Positions 7,344 to 12,821 are shown, counted from the first letter of the stretch. The stretch is 13,266 bases of DNA from B3-G11 sp036985855 (GCA_036985855.1 BTQL01000061.1:1-13266), one strand, 5' to 3'. Program-made: numbers and translations. The notes: a model not told the origin generated them from the letters alone.

Positions 7344-8615
7344 ATGGGCATGACACTCGCCGAACGCATCCTGGCCGCGGCAGCCGGGAAGGAAGAGGTA
7401 GCGGCGGGGGATTTCGTTGTTGCGGATATCGATCTTGCCATGCTGCATGACATATTCGCCGCGCACGTGTTCGACATGCTCGGCGAGGTTGGGGTAGATC
7501 AGATCTTCGATCCGGACAAGACCGTCGTTGTCATCGATCACCTCGTGCCAGCTCCGACAGCTGAAGCAGCAGCGCTGCACCAGCGCATCAGGGAACACGT
7601 CTCCAGGCTCGGAATCAAGGCCTTCTACGACGCCGGTCAGGGAATCTGCCATCAATTGCTCCCCGAGCAGGGACACGTCCGTCCCGGGATGCTCATCGTC
7701 GGGACGGATTCTCACACGACGACGTATGGGGCCCTTGGCGCAGGCGGCACGGGCATCGGTACCTCCGACATGGTGTACGCACTTGCAACAGGAAGACTCT
7801 GGTTCCGCGTGCCAGAGACGATTCGATTCGAGCTGAGCGGCGATCTTCAGCAGGGAGTCTCGTGGAAGGATGTCATCCTGTATCTCGCAGGTCGGTTCGG
7901 TGCAGATGCGGCTCAGTACCGTGCGATGGAATTCGGCGGTCCGGCGGTGAAGAAGGCCGACATGTCGAGCAGGCTGACCTTGTCGAACATGGCCGTAGAG
8001 ATGGGAGCCAAATTCGGTCTCTTCGCTGCCGATGAGATCACGGACACGTATCTCAGAGACCGTGGAGGGGTGGGATCCGAGTCCTTCGCCCCGGACCCGG
8101 ATGCGACGTATGAGGCCGTCCACGAGATTTCGCTCTCCGGCTTGCCGCCCCAGGTTGCGATGCCACATGAAGTTGATCGCGTCGGATCGATTGAAGAGGT
8201 CGAGGGCATCAGCATCGATCAGGCGTTCATCGGTTCGTGCACGAACGGCCGAATCGAGGATCTGCAGGCCGCGGCAGTGGTGCTCAGGGGGAAACATATC
8301 GCTTCAGGCGTCCGTCTGCTCGTGGTTCCGGCTTCCAGGGCGGTGCTCAAAGAAGCGATGGATTCCGGTGTGCTGGCATCCCTCGTCGATGCCGGCGCCT
8401 CGGTCCTTCCGCCGGGGTGCGGGCCGTGTTTCGGTGGACACGGAGGCCTTCTTGGACCGGGCGAGCGTTGCATCGGCACCCACAACCGCAACTTCATCGG
8501 AAGGATGGGGAGTGCAGATGCCGAGATCTATCTCGGTTCTCCCGAAACCGTCGCGGCTTCGGCTCTTGCGGGTCGGATAGCCGATCCGAGACACATGGAG
8601 GTGTCGAATGACTGA
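7344..8615 (+). CDS. Aconitase-superfamily hydro-lyase, large subunit (LeuC/HacA type)
   Basis: The product is 423 residues from ATG 7344 (MGMTLAERILAAAAGKEEV), with a modest GAGG at 7330-7333; ATG 7350 is an alternative. The length matches the archaeal-type two-subunit LeuC/HacA group, not the 460-470-residue enterobacterial LeuC. The three [4Fe-4S] ligands are visible: Cys299 in IGSCTNGR, and Cys359 and Cys362 in PPGCGPCFGG. GTDSHTTTYGALGAGGTGIGTSDM is the family signature. The small subunit follows with an 8-base overlap. The usual annotation is 3-isopropylmalate dehydratase, but the operon holds no other leucine gene. A different hydroxyacid is therefore likely, such as homoaconitate, citramalate or 2,3-dimethylmalate. 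Confidence 0.9.
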   Translation: MGMTLAERILAAAAGKEEVAAGDFVVADIDLAMLHDIFAAHVFDMLGEVGVDQIFDPDKTVVVIDHLVPAPTAEAAALHQRIREHVSRLGIKAFYDAGQGICHQLLPEQGHVRPGMLIVGTDSHTTTYGALGAGGTGIGTSDMVYALATGRLWFRVPETIRFELSGDLQQGVSWKDVILYLAGRFGADAAQYRAMEFGGPAVKKADMSSRLTLSNMAVEMGAKFGLFAADEITDTYLRDRGGVGSESFAPDPDATYEAVHEISLSGLPPQVAMPHEVDRVGSIEEVEGISIDQAFIGSCTNGRIEDLQAAAVVLRGKHIASGVRLLVVPASRAVLKEAMDSGVLASLVDAGASVLPPGCGPCFGGHGGLLGPGERCIGTHNRNFIGRMGSADAEIYLGSPETVAASALAGRIADPRHMEVSND

Positions 8616-9108
8616 CGAAGCTCTGGTCGGAAGGGTGTGGAGGTTCGAGCACGACATCAGCACGGATGTGCTTTCGCCAGGACAATATGCAGTCGACCCC
8701 GTCGAGGTGCGAAAGCTCCACGTCCTCGAGTCCGTGAATCCTTCGTTCGCTTCGGATGTGATGCCGGGCGATATTGTCGTCGCCGGTCGAAATTTCGGTT
8801 GCGGTTCGAGCCGCGAGACGGCTGCTGAGAACCTACAAGCCCTCGGCGTGGCCTGTGTTGTGGCCGAGTCTTTCGCCCGCATCTTCATGCGCAACTCGGT
8901 TGCCCTCGGCCTCCCGGTCGTCGTCTGTCCGGGTGTGCACGATGGATTCTCCGATGGCGATCGGATAGAGGTCGATCTTGCAAAGGGCAGGATCGTGAAT
9001 GTAGACAGCGGGGCAGAGCTCCGTGGAGATCCGCTCCCGACGGAGATGCGCGACATCCTCTCTGCAGGCGGCATTCTCGCCGTCCTCGAGAACCAGGACG
9101 GTCGCTGA
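8608..9108 (+). CDS. Aconitase-superfamily hydro-lyase, small subunit (LeuD/HacB type)
   Basis: The product is 166 residues from ATG 8608, with GGAGGTG at 8598-8604 giving the start. It is the swivel domain that closes the active site over the large subunit. The motif GRNFGCGSSRETAAENLQALG (about residues 56-76) is complete, as is ESFARIFMRNSVALGLPVV. The substrate-recognition loop after the N-terminal HDISTDVLSPGQ reads Tyr27-Ala28-Val29-Asp30. As I recall, isopropylmalate and homoaconitate enzymes have YLRT and YLVY-type loops there, so the specificity may differ. It is the last gene of the operon; a 51-base gap with a promoter candidate separates it from the next gene. Confidence 0.9.
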   Translation: MTDEALVGRVWRFEHDISTDVLSPGQYAVDPVEVRKLHVLESVNPSFASDVMPGDIVVAGRNFGCGSSRETAAENLQALGVACVVAESFARIFMRNSVALGLPVVVCPGVHDGFSDGDRIEVDLAKGRIVNVDSGAELRGDPLPTEMRDILSAGGILAVLENQDGR

Positions 9109-9124
9109 CCCGTCGCCACGACTG

Positions 9125-9154
9125 TTGACGAATATCTCTGTGGGGCCGTACAGT
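9125..9154 (+). promoter_or_regulatory. Sigma-70-type promoter candidate for the PAS-LuxR gene
   Basis: TTGACG (9125-9130) and TACAGT (9149-9154) are separated by 18 bases. The expected transcription start falls at about 9160-9161, on the GTG start codon or just before ATG 9166. With no Shine-Dalgarno sequence in front of either codon, this fits a leaderless transcript, common in actinobacteria. Confidence 0.5.
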
Positions 9155-9159
9155 CCGTC

Positions 9160-9855
9160 GTGCAAATGTCCCGTATCACAGCGATAGATCCCAACGTGCA
9201 AGGTTCCCTGGCGGAGCTGCTCGATATTCTCGGCAGGACGGGGGACGCCATGGTTGCCATCGATGGTTCATTCGGAATCATCGCGTGGAATGACGCGGCC
9301 ACGGAACTCCTCGGCTATTCCGCAGACGACGTGCTCGGGAGGCCATGTCACGAGATTCTGTGTTGGCGCGATCGATGTGGAGATGCCGTTTGCAGCGGTC
9401 TGTGCCCTGTTGCTCTGCCAGGCGAGCCGGACGAGGTTGTTGGTGCAAAGGAAGTGCTTGGTCTTTCGGCCTCGGGCAAGACCCTGTGGTTGAGCGCATC
9501 GACGATCATTCCTCCGGTCGAGCTTCGAAGTGAGTGCAGGCTCGTTCACCTGATAAGAGAGGTCTCTCTTCCGCCCGAACTCGAGCGGGTGATCGTTGAA
9601 CGGTTGGATGGATGGAGCCCCGGCACAGCCGAGGGTGACGACAGGCTTGACGTTCTCACACCCAGGGAGCGTGAAGTCCTTGAGCTTCTCACGGAGGGAC
9701 TCGATGGTGCCGCGATCGCCGAGCGATTGTTCCTTTCCCAGGCCACTGTACGCAACCACATCCAGCACATTCTTGCCAAACTCGGGGTCCACAGCCGTGT
9801 CGAGGCAGTCGCCCTCGCCCTCCGCCGCCCCTCCCCGCGTACCCAGGGTTCCTGA
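9160..9855 (+). CDS. PAS-domain LuxR-type transcriptional regulator
   Basis: The product is 231 residues from GTG 9160, or 229 from ATG 9166; no ribosome binding site separates the two. Residues about 18-130 are a PAS sensor domain (DAMVAIDGSFGIIAWNDAATELLGYSADDVLGRP). Residues about 166-222 are a LuxR/GerE helix-turn-helix (LTPREREVLELLTEGLDGAAIAERLFLSQATVRNHIQHILAKLG). Unusually, the PAS domain holds five cysteines at near-regular spacing (63, 68, 73, 78, 82), which could bind a metal, an Fe-S cluster or form redox disulfides. No receiver or kinase domain is present, so it seems to be a one-component sensor. Standing directly after an operon of oxygen-sensitive Fe-S enzymes, it may respond to redox state, but its targets are unknown. 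Its last codons lie inside the terminator repeat. Confidence 0.85.
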   Translation: MQMSRITAIDPNVQGSLAELLDILGRTGDAMVAIDGSFGIIAWNDAATELLGYSADDVLGRPCHEILCWRDRCGDAVCSGLCPVALPGEPDEVVGAKEVLGLSASGKTLWLSASTIIPPVELRSECRLVHLIREVSLPPELERVIVERLDGWSPGTAEGDDRLDVLTPREREVLELLTEGLDGAAIAERLFLSQATVRNHIQHILAKLGVHSRVEAVALALRRPSPRTQGS

Positions 9856-9893
9856 CCGGACTCAGTGCGGTCAGGAACCCTGGGTACGCGGGG
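9833..9893. terminator. Perfect 25-bp inverted repeat, probable bidirectional terminator
   Basis: Bases 9833-9857 and 9869-9893 are exact reverse complements, separated by an 11-base loop (9858-9868). The arms are GC-rich at the outer ends (CCCCGCGTACC). The repeat sits between two convergent genes, covering the last seven codons and stop of the PAS-LuxR gene and ending 7 bases before the stop of the hemerythrin gene. There is no T-tract on either side, so it would be a U-less actinobacterial-type terminator. Confidence 0.7.
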
Positions 9894-9899
9894 AAGTGG

Positions 9900-10457
9900 C
9901 TACAGAATCTGTGCCGCAAGGGCTTCGAGGTCTTCCTTGCTCCGTCCCTCGAATCGACGGGCGCAAACTTCGTCGTATCGAGCGCAGAGGGTCTGGCAGG
10001 CTGAACCACTGATCATCCCGTCGGCCATGTTGAACAAGACATTGTCTTCTTTGGAGATGTGGGCAACGATCAGATCGATGAAACCTCTCGCTGCCTCTCG
10101 CAACTCATTGCCCTGCTCCGCGTCACCATCCTTGGAAGCGTCGATACTCGACGCCATCGAACGCACGAACGCTCTGCCCAGGTCGTGCTCATAGAGCATG
10201 ACGGCGATCGGGCCTGAGTCCCGTGGCATTCCCTCGGCCTCGAGCCCGGGGAACAGATACTCCTCCTCTTTTCCGTGGTGGCACGCATCAGCGAAGAGGC
10301 GGAAGAACGTAATGCATTGGGCGACGGCGTCATAGTCGAGGCTTCCGCTGCTGATCTCGTCCGCGAGCATACCGTCGAGGCGTCTGGCGACCTTGAGGAT
10401 GAGCTGATGCTCATCGCGAAGAACCGTTGTCGGGGAGGATGTGTCGTTGGTTGTCAT
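9900..10457 (-). CDS. Hemerythrin HHE cation-binding domain protein
   Basis: The product is 185 residues from the ATG at 10457 (MTTNDTSSPTTVLRDEHQLILK). The frame stays open upstream, but that part runs into the tRNA gene and has no domain match. The helical bundle shows the non-haem di-iron ligand pattern: RDEHQLI, CHHGKEEEYLFP, LYEHDLG and VAHISKEDNVLF. Such cytosolic proteins bind a carboxylate-bridged di-iron centre and serve in oxygen, NO or iron sensing, storage or repair of Fe-S clusters; which applies here is unknown. It has no Shine-Dalgarno sequence and may be leaderless. The gene converges on the PAS-LuxR gene and is divergent from tRNA-Ala. Confidence 0.85.
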   Translation of the reverse strand: MTTNDTSSPTTVLRDEHQLILKVARRLDGMLADEISSGSLDYDAVAQCITFFRLFADACHHGKEEEYLFPGLEAEGMPRDSGPIAVMLYEHDLGRAFVRSMASSIDASKDGDAEQGNELREAARGFIDLIVAHISKEDNVLFNMADGMISGSACQTLCARYDEVCARRFEGRSKEDLEALAAQIL

Positions 10458-10464
10458 GCGACTC

Positions 10465-10492
10465 AAGGTAGACGACCCTGGCTCAGGAGCAA
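10465..10492 (-). promoter_or_regulatory. Possible promoter of the hemerythrin gene
   Basis: On the minus strand TTGCTC (10492-10487) and TACCTT (10470-10465) are 16 bases apart. Seven bases then lead to the ATG at 10457, so transcription would start at or next to the start codon. The matches to consensus are partial, and the main support is the absence of a ribosome binding site. Confidence 0.3.
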
Positions 10493-10523
10493 AACCGGGC
10501 GAACGGTCGATTGGTTCCGACGG

Positions 10524-10529
10524 TATCAT
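10524..10529 (+). promoter_or_regulatory. -10 element candidate for tRNA-Ala
   Basis: TATCAT matches five of six bases of TATAAT and stands 11 bases before the first tRNA base. No convincing -35 element was found at the right distance. Confidence 0.35.
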
Positions 10530-10540
10530 CTCCCCGATCC

Positions 10541-10614
10541 GGGGGTGTAGCTCAGTCCGGCAGAGCACTACGTTCGCAACGTAGGGGCCAGGGGTTCAAA
10601 TCCCCTCACCTCCA
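10541..10614 (+). tRNA. tRNA-Ala (anticodon CGC)
   Basis: The full cloverleaf folds. The acceptor stem is GGGGGTG/CACCTCC, the D stem GCTC/GAGC, and the anticodon stem CTACG/CGTAG around loop TTCGCAA with anticodon CGC at 10575-10577. The T stem is AGGGG/CCCCT around TTCAAAT. The acceptor stem contains the G3:U70 wobble pair that marks alanine tRNAs. It reads the codon GCG. The discriminator base is A (10614), and no CCA is encoded, so CCA is added after transcription. Confidence 0.95.
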
Positions 10615-10618
10615 CGGC

Positions 10619-10674
10619 AACGCCTTCGGCGTTCCTTGGGAGTTGGGGAACGCTACGCGTTCCTTGGCAACTCC
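10619..10674 (+). terminator. Two hairpins behind tRNA-Ala, probable terminator or palindromic element
   Basis: The first hairpin is AACGCC-TTC-GGCGTT (10619-10633). The second is longer: GGAGTTG (10639-10645) pairs with CAACTCC (10668-10674), and inside it GGAACGC (10647-10653) pairs with GCGTTCC (10657-10663). The two share the GCGTTCCTTGG wording, so they look like related copies. No T-tract follows. They could end the tRNA transcript and that of the converging gene at 10751, or be a small repeat family. Confidence 0.5.
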
Positions 10675-10750
10675 GCGATGAGTAGCCCTTGTGCCTGTTT
10701 TACCAGGTCGCCTCCGTGGGACGATTGGGCGTGTGAAAGTCGCTCGTTGT

Positions 10751-11518
10751 CTAGGACCAGCGAATTCGGTGATTGAGGTGCCACGTTTCGAATACCTCGA
10801 GGTCACCGGCAACGGCTATGTTCGAATCATTGCCCCGGTTCCACACCGCCAGGTACAGGTCGCGTGCGTCACCGGATAGCGTGACGTCAGCAGGCCCCTC
10901 TTTGCGAGATGTGGTGATGCCGTCGGGTCTGAGTGTCACGTGCCAGCGGTCGTCGGTGTCCGTGGCGTGCACGGCCATCGTCTTGGCGCTCTCGACGGGG
11001 AACGTACTGGCTCGCGGAGCAAACGCGGCGAGCAGTTCGTCGATTCCGTCGGAGGCGAACGTTGGGTCGAAAGCGGATGCGATGCCAGCAGCGTTCTCGG
11101 CGTCGAATCGGTGGATTGCCGTTTCGTGCGCTTGGCGCCTCGCCCACATCGCAAGGGGCGACGGTGCCGGGAGGAATGTAAAGGACTCCACATCGAGCGG
11201 CGCCGATTCGAGTGCATCAACCAGATTGGCATTGGTGTCCAGATAGTGGATGATCAACTCGCTGTCGTCTGGCCAGAAGACGGCAAGTTCCGGCCAGAAG
11301 ACCGCAAGTTCAGCAAGATCGTCGACCCATGGCTTGTCGTGGGGTTCGGCGACGTGGGCCGCTGCCCACAAGTGGATCTCGATCAGGTGCCTGACAAGGT
11401 CGCGCATGTTCCACCCAGGGCATGTCGAAACAGCAACGTCGAATCCGCTCTGCTCCGCCGCGTCTGCGAAGAGCTTGGCGTCCTGTCCAACGGCTGTGAT
11501 GTGTTCGGCGATCTCCAT
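10751..11518 (-). CDS. Maleylpyruvate isomerase family, mycothiol-dependent (DinB-fold) protein
   Basis: The product is 255 residues from ATG 11518, with AGGAGG (minus strand, 11529-11524) 5 bases before it. The N-terminal half is the DinB-like metal-binding domain: STCPGWNMRDLVRHLIE and ARRQAHETAIHRFDAE carry the expected metal ligands His44, Glu132 and His136. The C-terminal half (about 160-255) is the MDMPI_C-type domain, with VTLSGDARDLYLAVWNR. Family members use mycothiol as a cofactor for isomerisation or conjugation, or lack a known substrate; maleylpyruvate itself is not implied. A 7-residue unit, ELAVFWP, is repeated in tandem at residues 70-83. The cupin gene lies 73 bases upstream on the same strand, so the two may be co-transcribed. 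Confidence 0.85.
   Translation of the reverse strand: MEIAEHITAVGQDAKLFADAAEQSGFDVAVSTCPGWNMRDLVRHLIEIHLWAAAHVAEPHDKPWVDDLAELAVFWPELAVFWPDDSELIIHYLDTNANLVDALESAPLDVESFTFLPAPSPLAMWARRQAHETAIHRFDAENAAGIASAFDPTFASDGIDELLAAFAPRASTFPVESAKTMAVHATDTDDRWHVTLRPDGITTSRKEGPADVTLSGDARDLYLAVWNRGNDSNIAVAGDLEVFETWHLNHRIRWS
11271..11312. repeat. 21-bp in-frame tandem duplication inside the MDMPI-family gene
   Basis: Bases 11271-11291 and 11292-11312 are the same 21-base unit with two differences (GACGGCAAG/GACCGCAAG in the middle and the last base C/A). It encodes the repeated ELAVFWP and keeps the reading frame. The close match suggests a recent slippage duplication. Confidence 0.85.
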
Positions 11519-11591
11519 TATGTCCTCCTAATCGATCCGGGTGAGGGTCCCACCACTTCTCGCGATCTCGGGCCTCGATCGGGCCTCTCTC

Positions 11592-11951
11592 CTACAGTTT
11601 GCCAACGACGTGGGCGAGCACCTTCGACATCTGGTCGTGAGGGCTGAACTCGACCATCCTGATCGCTTCCTCGACGACAACGGTGTGACCGGAGGGCCAG
11701 TAGTACATCTCGTCTGCGACAACGACCTCCTCGGTGCCATCCTCATAATTGACCCGGATGCGGCCCTCAATGACGAACCCCCAGTGCGGGCACTGACAAT
11801 GGTCCCGCTCTAGACCCTCGAGCAGAGGGCAGAAGTCGAGACCGGCGGGGTACTGCATGTACGCGCTGGTCATCCCGCCCCAGTCCTGCCCTCGGATCAT
11901 CTCTCCGAGCGCTTCGTGGGCGATCGGGATGTCTTCGATGTTGCTTTTCAT
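11592..11951 (-). CDS. Cupin-domain protein
   Basis: The product is 119 residues from ATG 11951 (MKSNIEDIPIAHEALGEMIRG). GAGGAG nine bases ahead supports this start over one 63 bases upstream. It is a single small beta-barrel. The first metal-binding motif appears as His51-Cys-Gln-Cys-Pro-His56 followed by GFVIEGRIRV with Glu62, and the second as DEMYYWPSGHTVVV with His89. Two cysteines in the usual HxH position are unusual and may change the metal. Function is unknown; it may be a small dioxygenase, isomerase or sensor. It is divergent from padR, so it is the likely PadR-regulated gene. Confidence 0.75.
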   Translation of the reverse strand: MKSNIEDIPIAHEALGEMIRGQDWGGMTSAYMQYPAGLDFCPLLEGLERDHCQCPHWGFVIEGRIRVNYEDGTEEVVVADEMYYWPSGHTVVVEEAIRMVEFSPHDQMSKVLAHVVGKL

Positions 11952-11987
11952 ATGCACTGTCTCCTCGTGGCTTGTGCAGACGTTTTG

Positions 11988-11997
11988 GGTTCGAACC
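11988..11997. promoter_or_regulatory. Palindrome in the cupin leader region
   Basis: GGTTCGAACC is a perfect 10-base palindrome, nearly extended by TTT/AAA on its flanks (TTTG before, AAA after). It lies between the cupin start and the padR operators and may be a further regulator site. No function can be assigned. Confidence 0.3.
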
Positions 11998-12004
11998 AAA
12001 TCGT

Positions 12005-12021
12005 TACTGCACATTGCAGCA
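12005..12021. promoter_or_regulatory. Putative PadR operator, copy 1 (imperfect)
   Basis: TACTG-N7-CAGCA, a 17-base imperfect inverted repeat. It shares the pattern TACTGnAnnTTGCAGnA with copy 2, whose first base is 24 bases further on. Confidence 0.5.
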
Positions 12022-12028
12022 GACTATA

Positions 12029-12045
12029 TACTGAATCTTGCAGTA
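12029..12045. promoter_or_regulatory. Putative PadR operator, copy 2 (perfect arms)
   Basis: TACTG-N7-CAGTA, a perfect 5-7-5 inverted repeat. It overlaps the AT-rich TATATACT (12025-12032) that offers -10 elements for both divergent genes, so binding here would block both. The padR start codon is 12 bases downstream. Confidence 0.55.
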
Positions 12046-12056
12046 AAGTCAAATGT

Positions 12057-12689
12057 ATGGCACCAACACCGACGACATCCTCATTCGCAGTCCTTGCCCT
12101 CCTCGACCTCAAACCGTGGACCGGTTACGAACTCACACACCAGGCACAGCGCAGCCTCCGCTACGCCTGGCCCAAGTCGGAGCGTCTCCTTTACTCCGAA
12201 CCCAAGAAGCTGGTCGAGCTCGGTTTCGCCACCGTTCACCAAGAAGCCAGCGGCAAACGAATCCGCAATGTGTACACGATCACCGAAGAAGGTCGCCGAG
12301 CGCTCAACGAATGGACGAGCACCCGAACCCAGCCGCCTCGACTCGAGATCGAAGCCGTGCTGAGGGTCCTCTTCGCGGATCACGGATCACGCGAAGACGT
12401 GCTCGGAGCCCTCGACGAGCTCGAAAGCGACATCGGCGAACACCACCAAGCCATCGTCGAACTCATGGGCTCCTACCTCGACGGCGGACACCCATTCCCA
12501 CAACGAACGCACCTCTCGGTGCTCTTCGCCACCTTCCAAATCGAGATGTTCAAGACCATCGAACGATGGATCGAGTTCGCGCGAGACGAGATCGATGAAT
12601 GGCCAACCACTCAAGACCTCGGAATGACCTCACGCACCGAGACCCTCGCACGCCTGCTCGCCCAGGATCAATCACCACTGAACCCATAG
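12057..12689 (+). CDS. PadR-family transcriptional regulator
   Basis: The product is 210 residues from ATG 12057 (MAPTPTTSSFAVLALLDLKPWTGYEL). The frame is open further upstream, but that part crosses the operator and the cupin start. No Shine-Dalgarno sequence precedes the ATG. The N-terminal winged helix (SSFAVLALLDLKPWTGYELTHQAQRSLRYAWPKSERLLYSEPKKLVELGFATVHQEASGKRIRNVYTITEEG) is typical. The rest is the helical PadR C-terminal dimerisation domain, as in the longer PadR subfamily. It probably represses itself and the divergent cupin gene through the two TACTG-N7-CAGNA sites. Its coding strand is richer in A and C than the upstream operon. A role for the downstream ABC gene is possible, but that promoter carries different repeats. 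Confidence 0.87.
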   Translation: MAPTPTTSSFAVLALLDLKPWTGYELTHQAQRSLRYAWPKSERLLYSEPKKLVELGFATVHQEASGKRIRNVYTITEEGRRALNEWTSTRTQPPRLEIEAVLRVLFADHGSREDVLGALDELESDIGEHHQAIVELMGSYLDGGHPFPQRTHLSVLFATFQIEMFKTIERWIEFARDEIDEWPTTQDLGMTSRTETLARLLAQDQSPLNP

Positions 12690-12768
12690 GGCCTGGCCGG
12701 TCTCCGAACACAGTTCCTACGGGCCTATCTCCGTTCTTCGTGCGTCCTCCAACGCAGCCAAGCAGGTA

Positions 12769-12797
12769 TGGACATTGTGTCTGCTATCCTAGACAAT
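12769..12797 (+). promoter_or_regulatory. Promoter of the ABC transporter gene
   Basis: TGGACA (12769-12774, five of six to TTGACA) and GACAAT (12792-12797) are 17 bases apart. The start would be near 12804, giving an 18-base leader that contains the GGAGG at 12813-12817. Both elements are overlapped by the repeats described next. Confidence 0.45.
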
Positions 12798-12805
12798 GTG
12801 TCTAG
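12771..12805. promoter_or_regulatory. Pair of operator-like palindromes over the ABC gene promoter
   Basis: CTAGACA-ATG-TGTCTAG (12789-12805) is a perfect 7-3-7 palindrome. A second, weaker copy, GACA-TTG-TGTC (12771-12781), is centred 21 bases upstream, two helical turns away. They cover the -35 and -10 regions, as expected for repressor sites. The regulator is not identified. Confidence 0.55.
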
Positions 12806-12821
12806 AGCATATGGAGGAACG

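Noticed and set aside
7188..8297. Long minus-strand open frame (369 codons) opposite the hydro-lyase large subunit, and a similar one at 2446-3444
   Set aside because: They lie antisense to strongly conserved genes, match no family and have Arg/His-rich low-complexity composition, as expected of shadow frames in GC-rich coding DNA.
7344..9108. Leucine-biosynthesis leuC and leuD
   Set aside because: The fold is right, but no leuA or leuB is nearby, the operon is catabolic and the small-subunit loop is unusual, so the specific leucine assignment and gene symbols were not used.
9109..9159. Terminator after the small-subunit gene
   Set aside because: No inverted repeat of useful length was seen, so read-through into the regulator gene remains possible.
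10458..10568. N-terminal extension of the hemerythrin protein to 10568
   Set aside because: It would overlap the tRNA-Ala gene, and the extra residues show no domain or signal peptide.
11988..12000. GGTTCGAACC as the T-arm of a tRNA near the cupin start
   Set aside because: No acceptor, D or anticodon stem can be built around it; it is listed only as a palindrome.
12690..12768. Terminator or small gene between padR and the ABC gene
   Set aside because: Only short GC-rich stretches are present; no stable hairpin with a T-tract and no open frame with a ribosome binding site were found.
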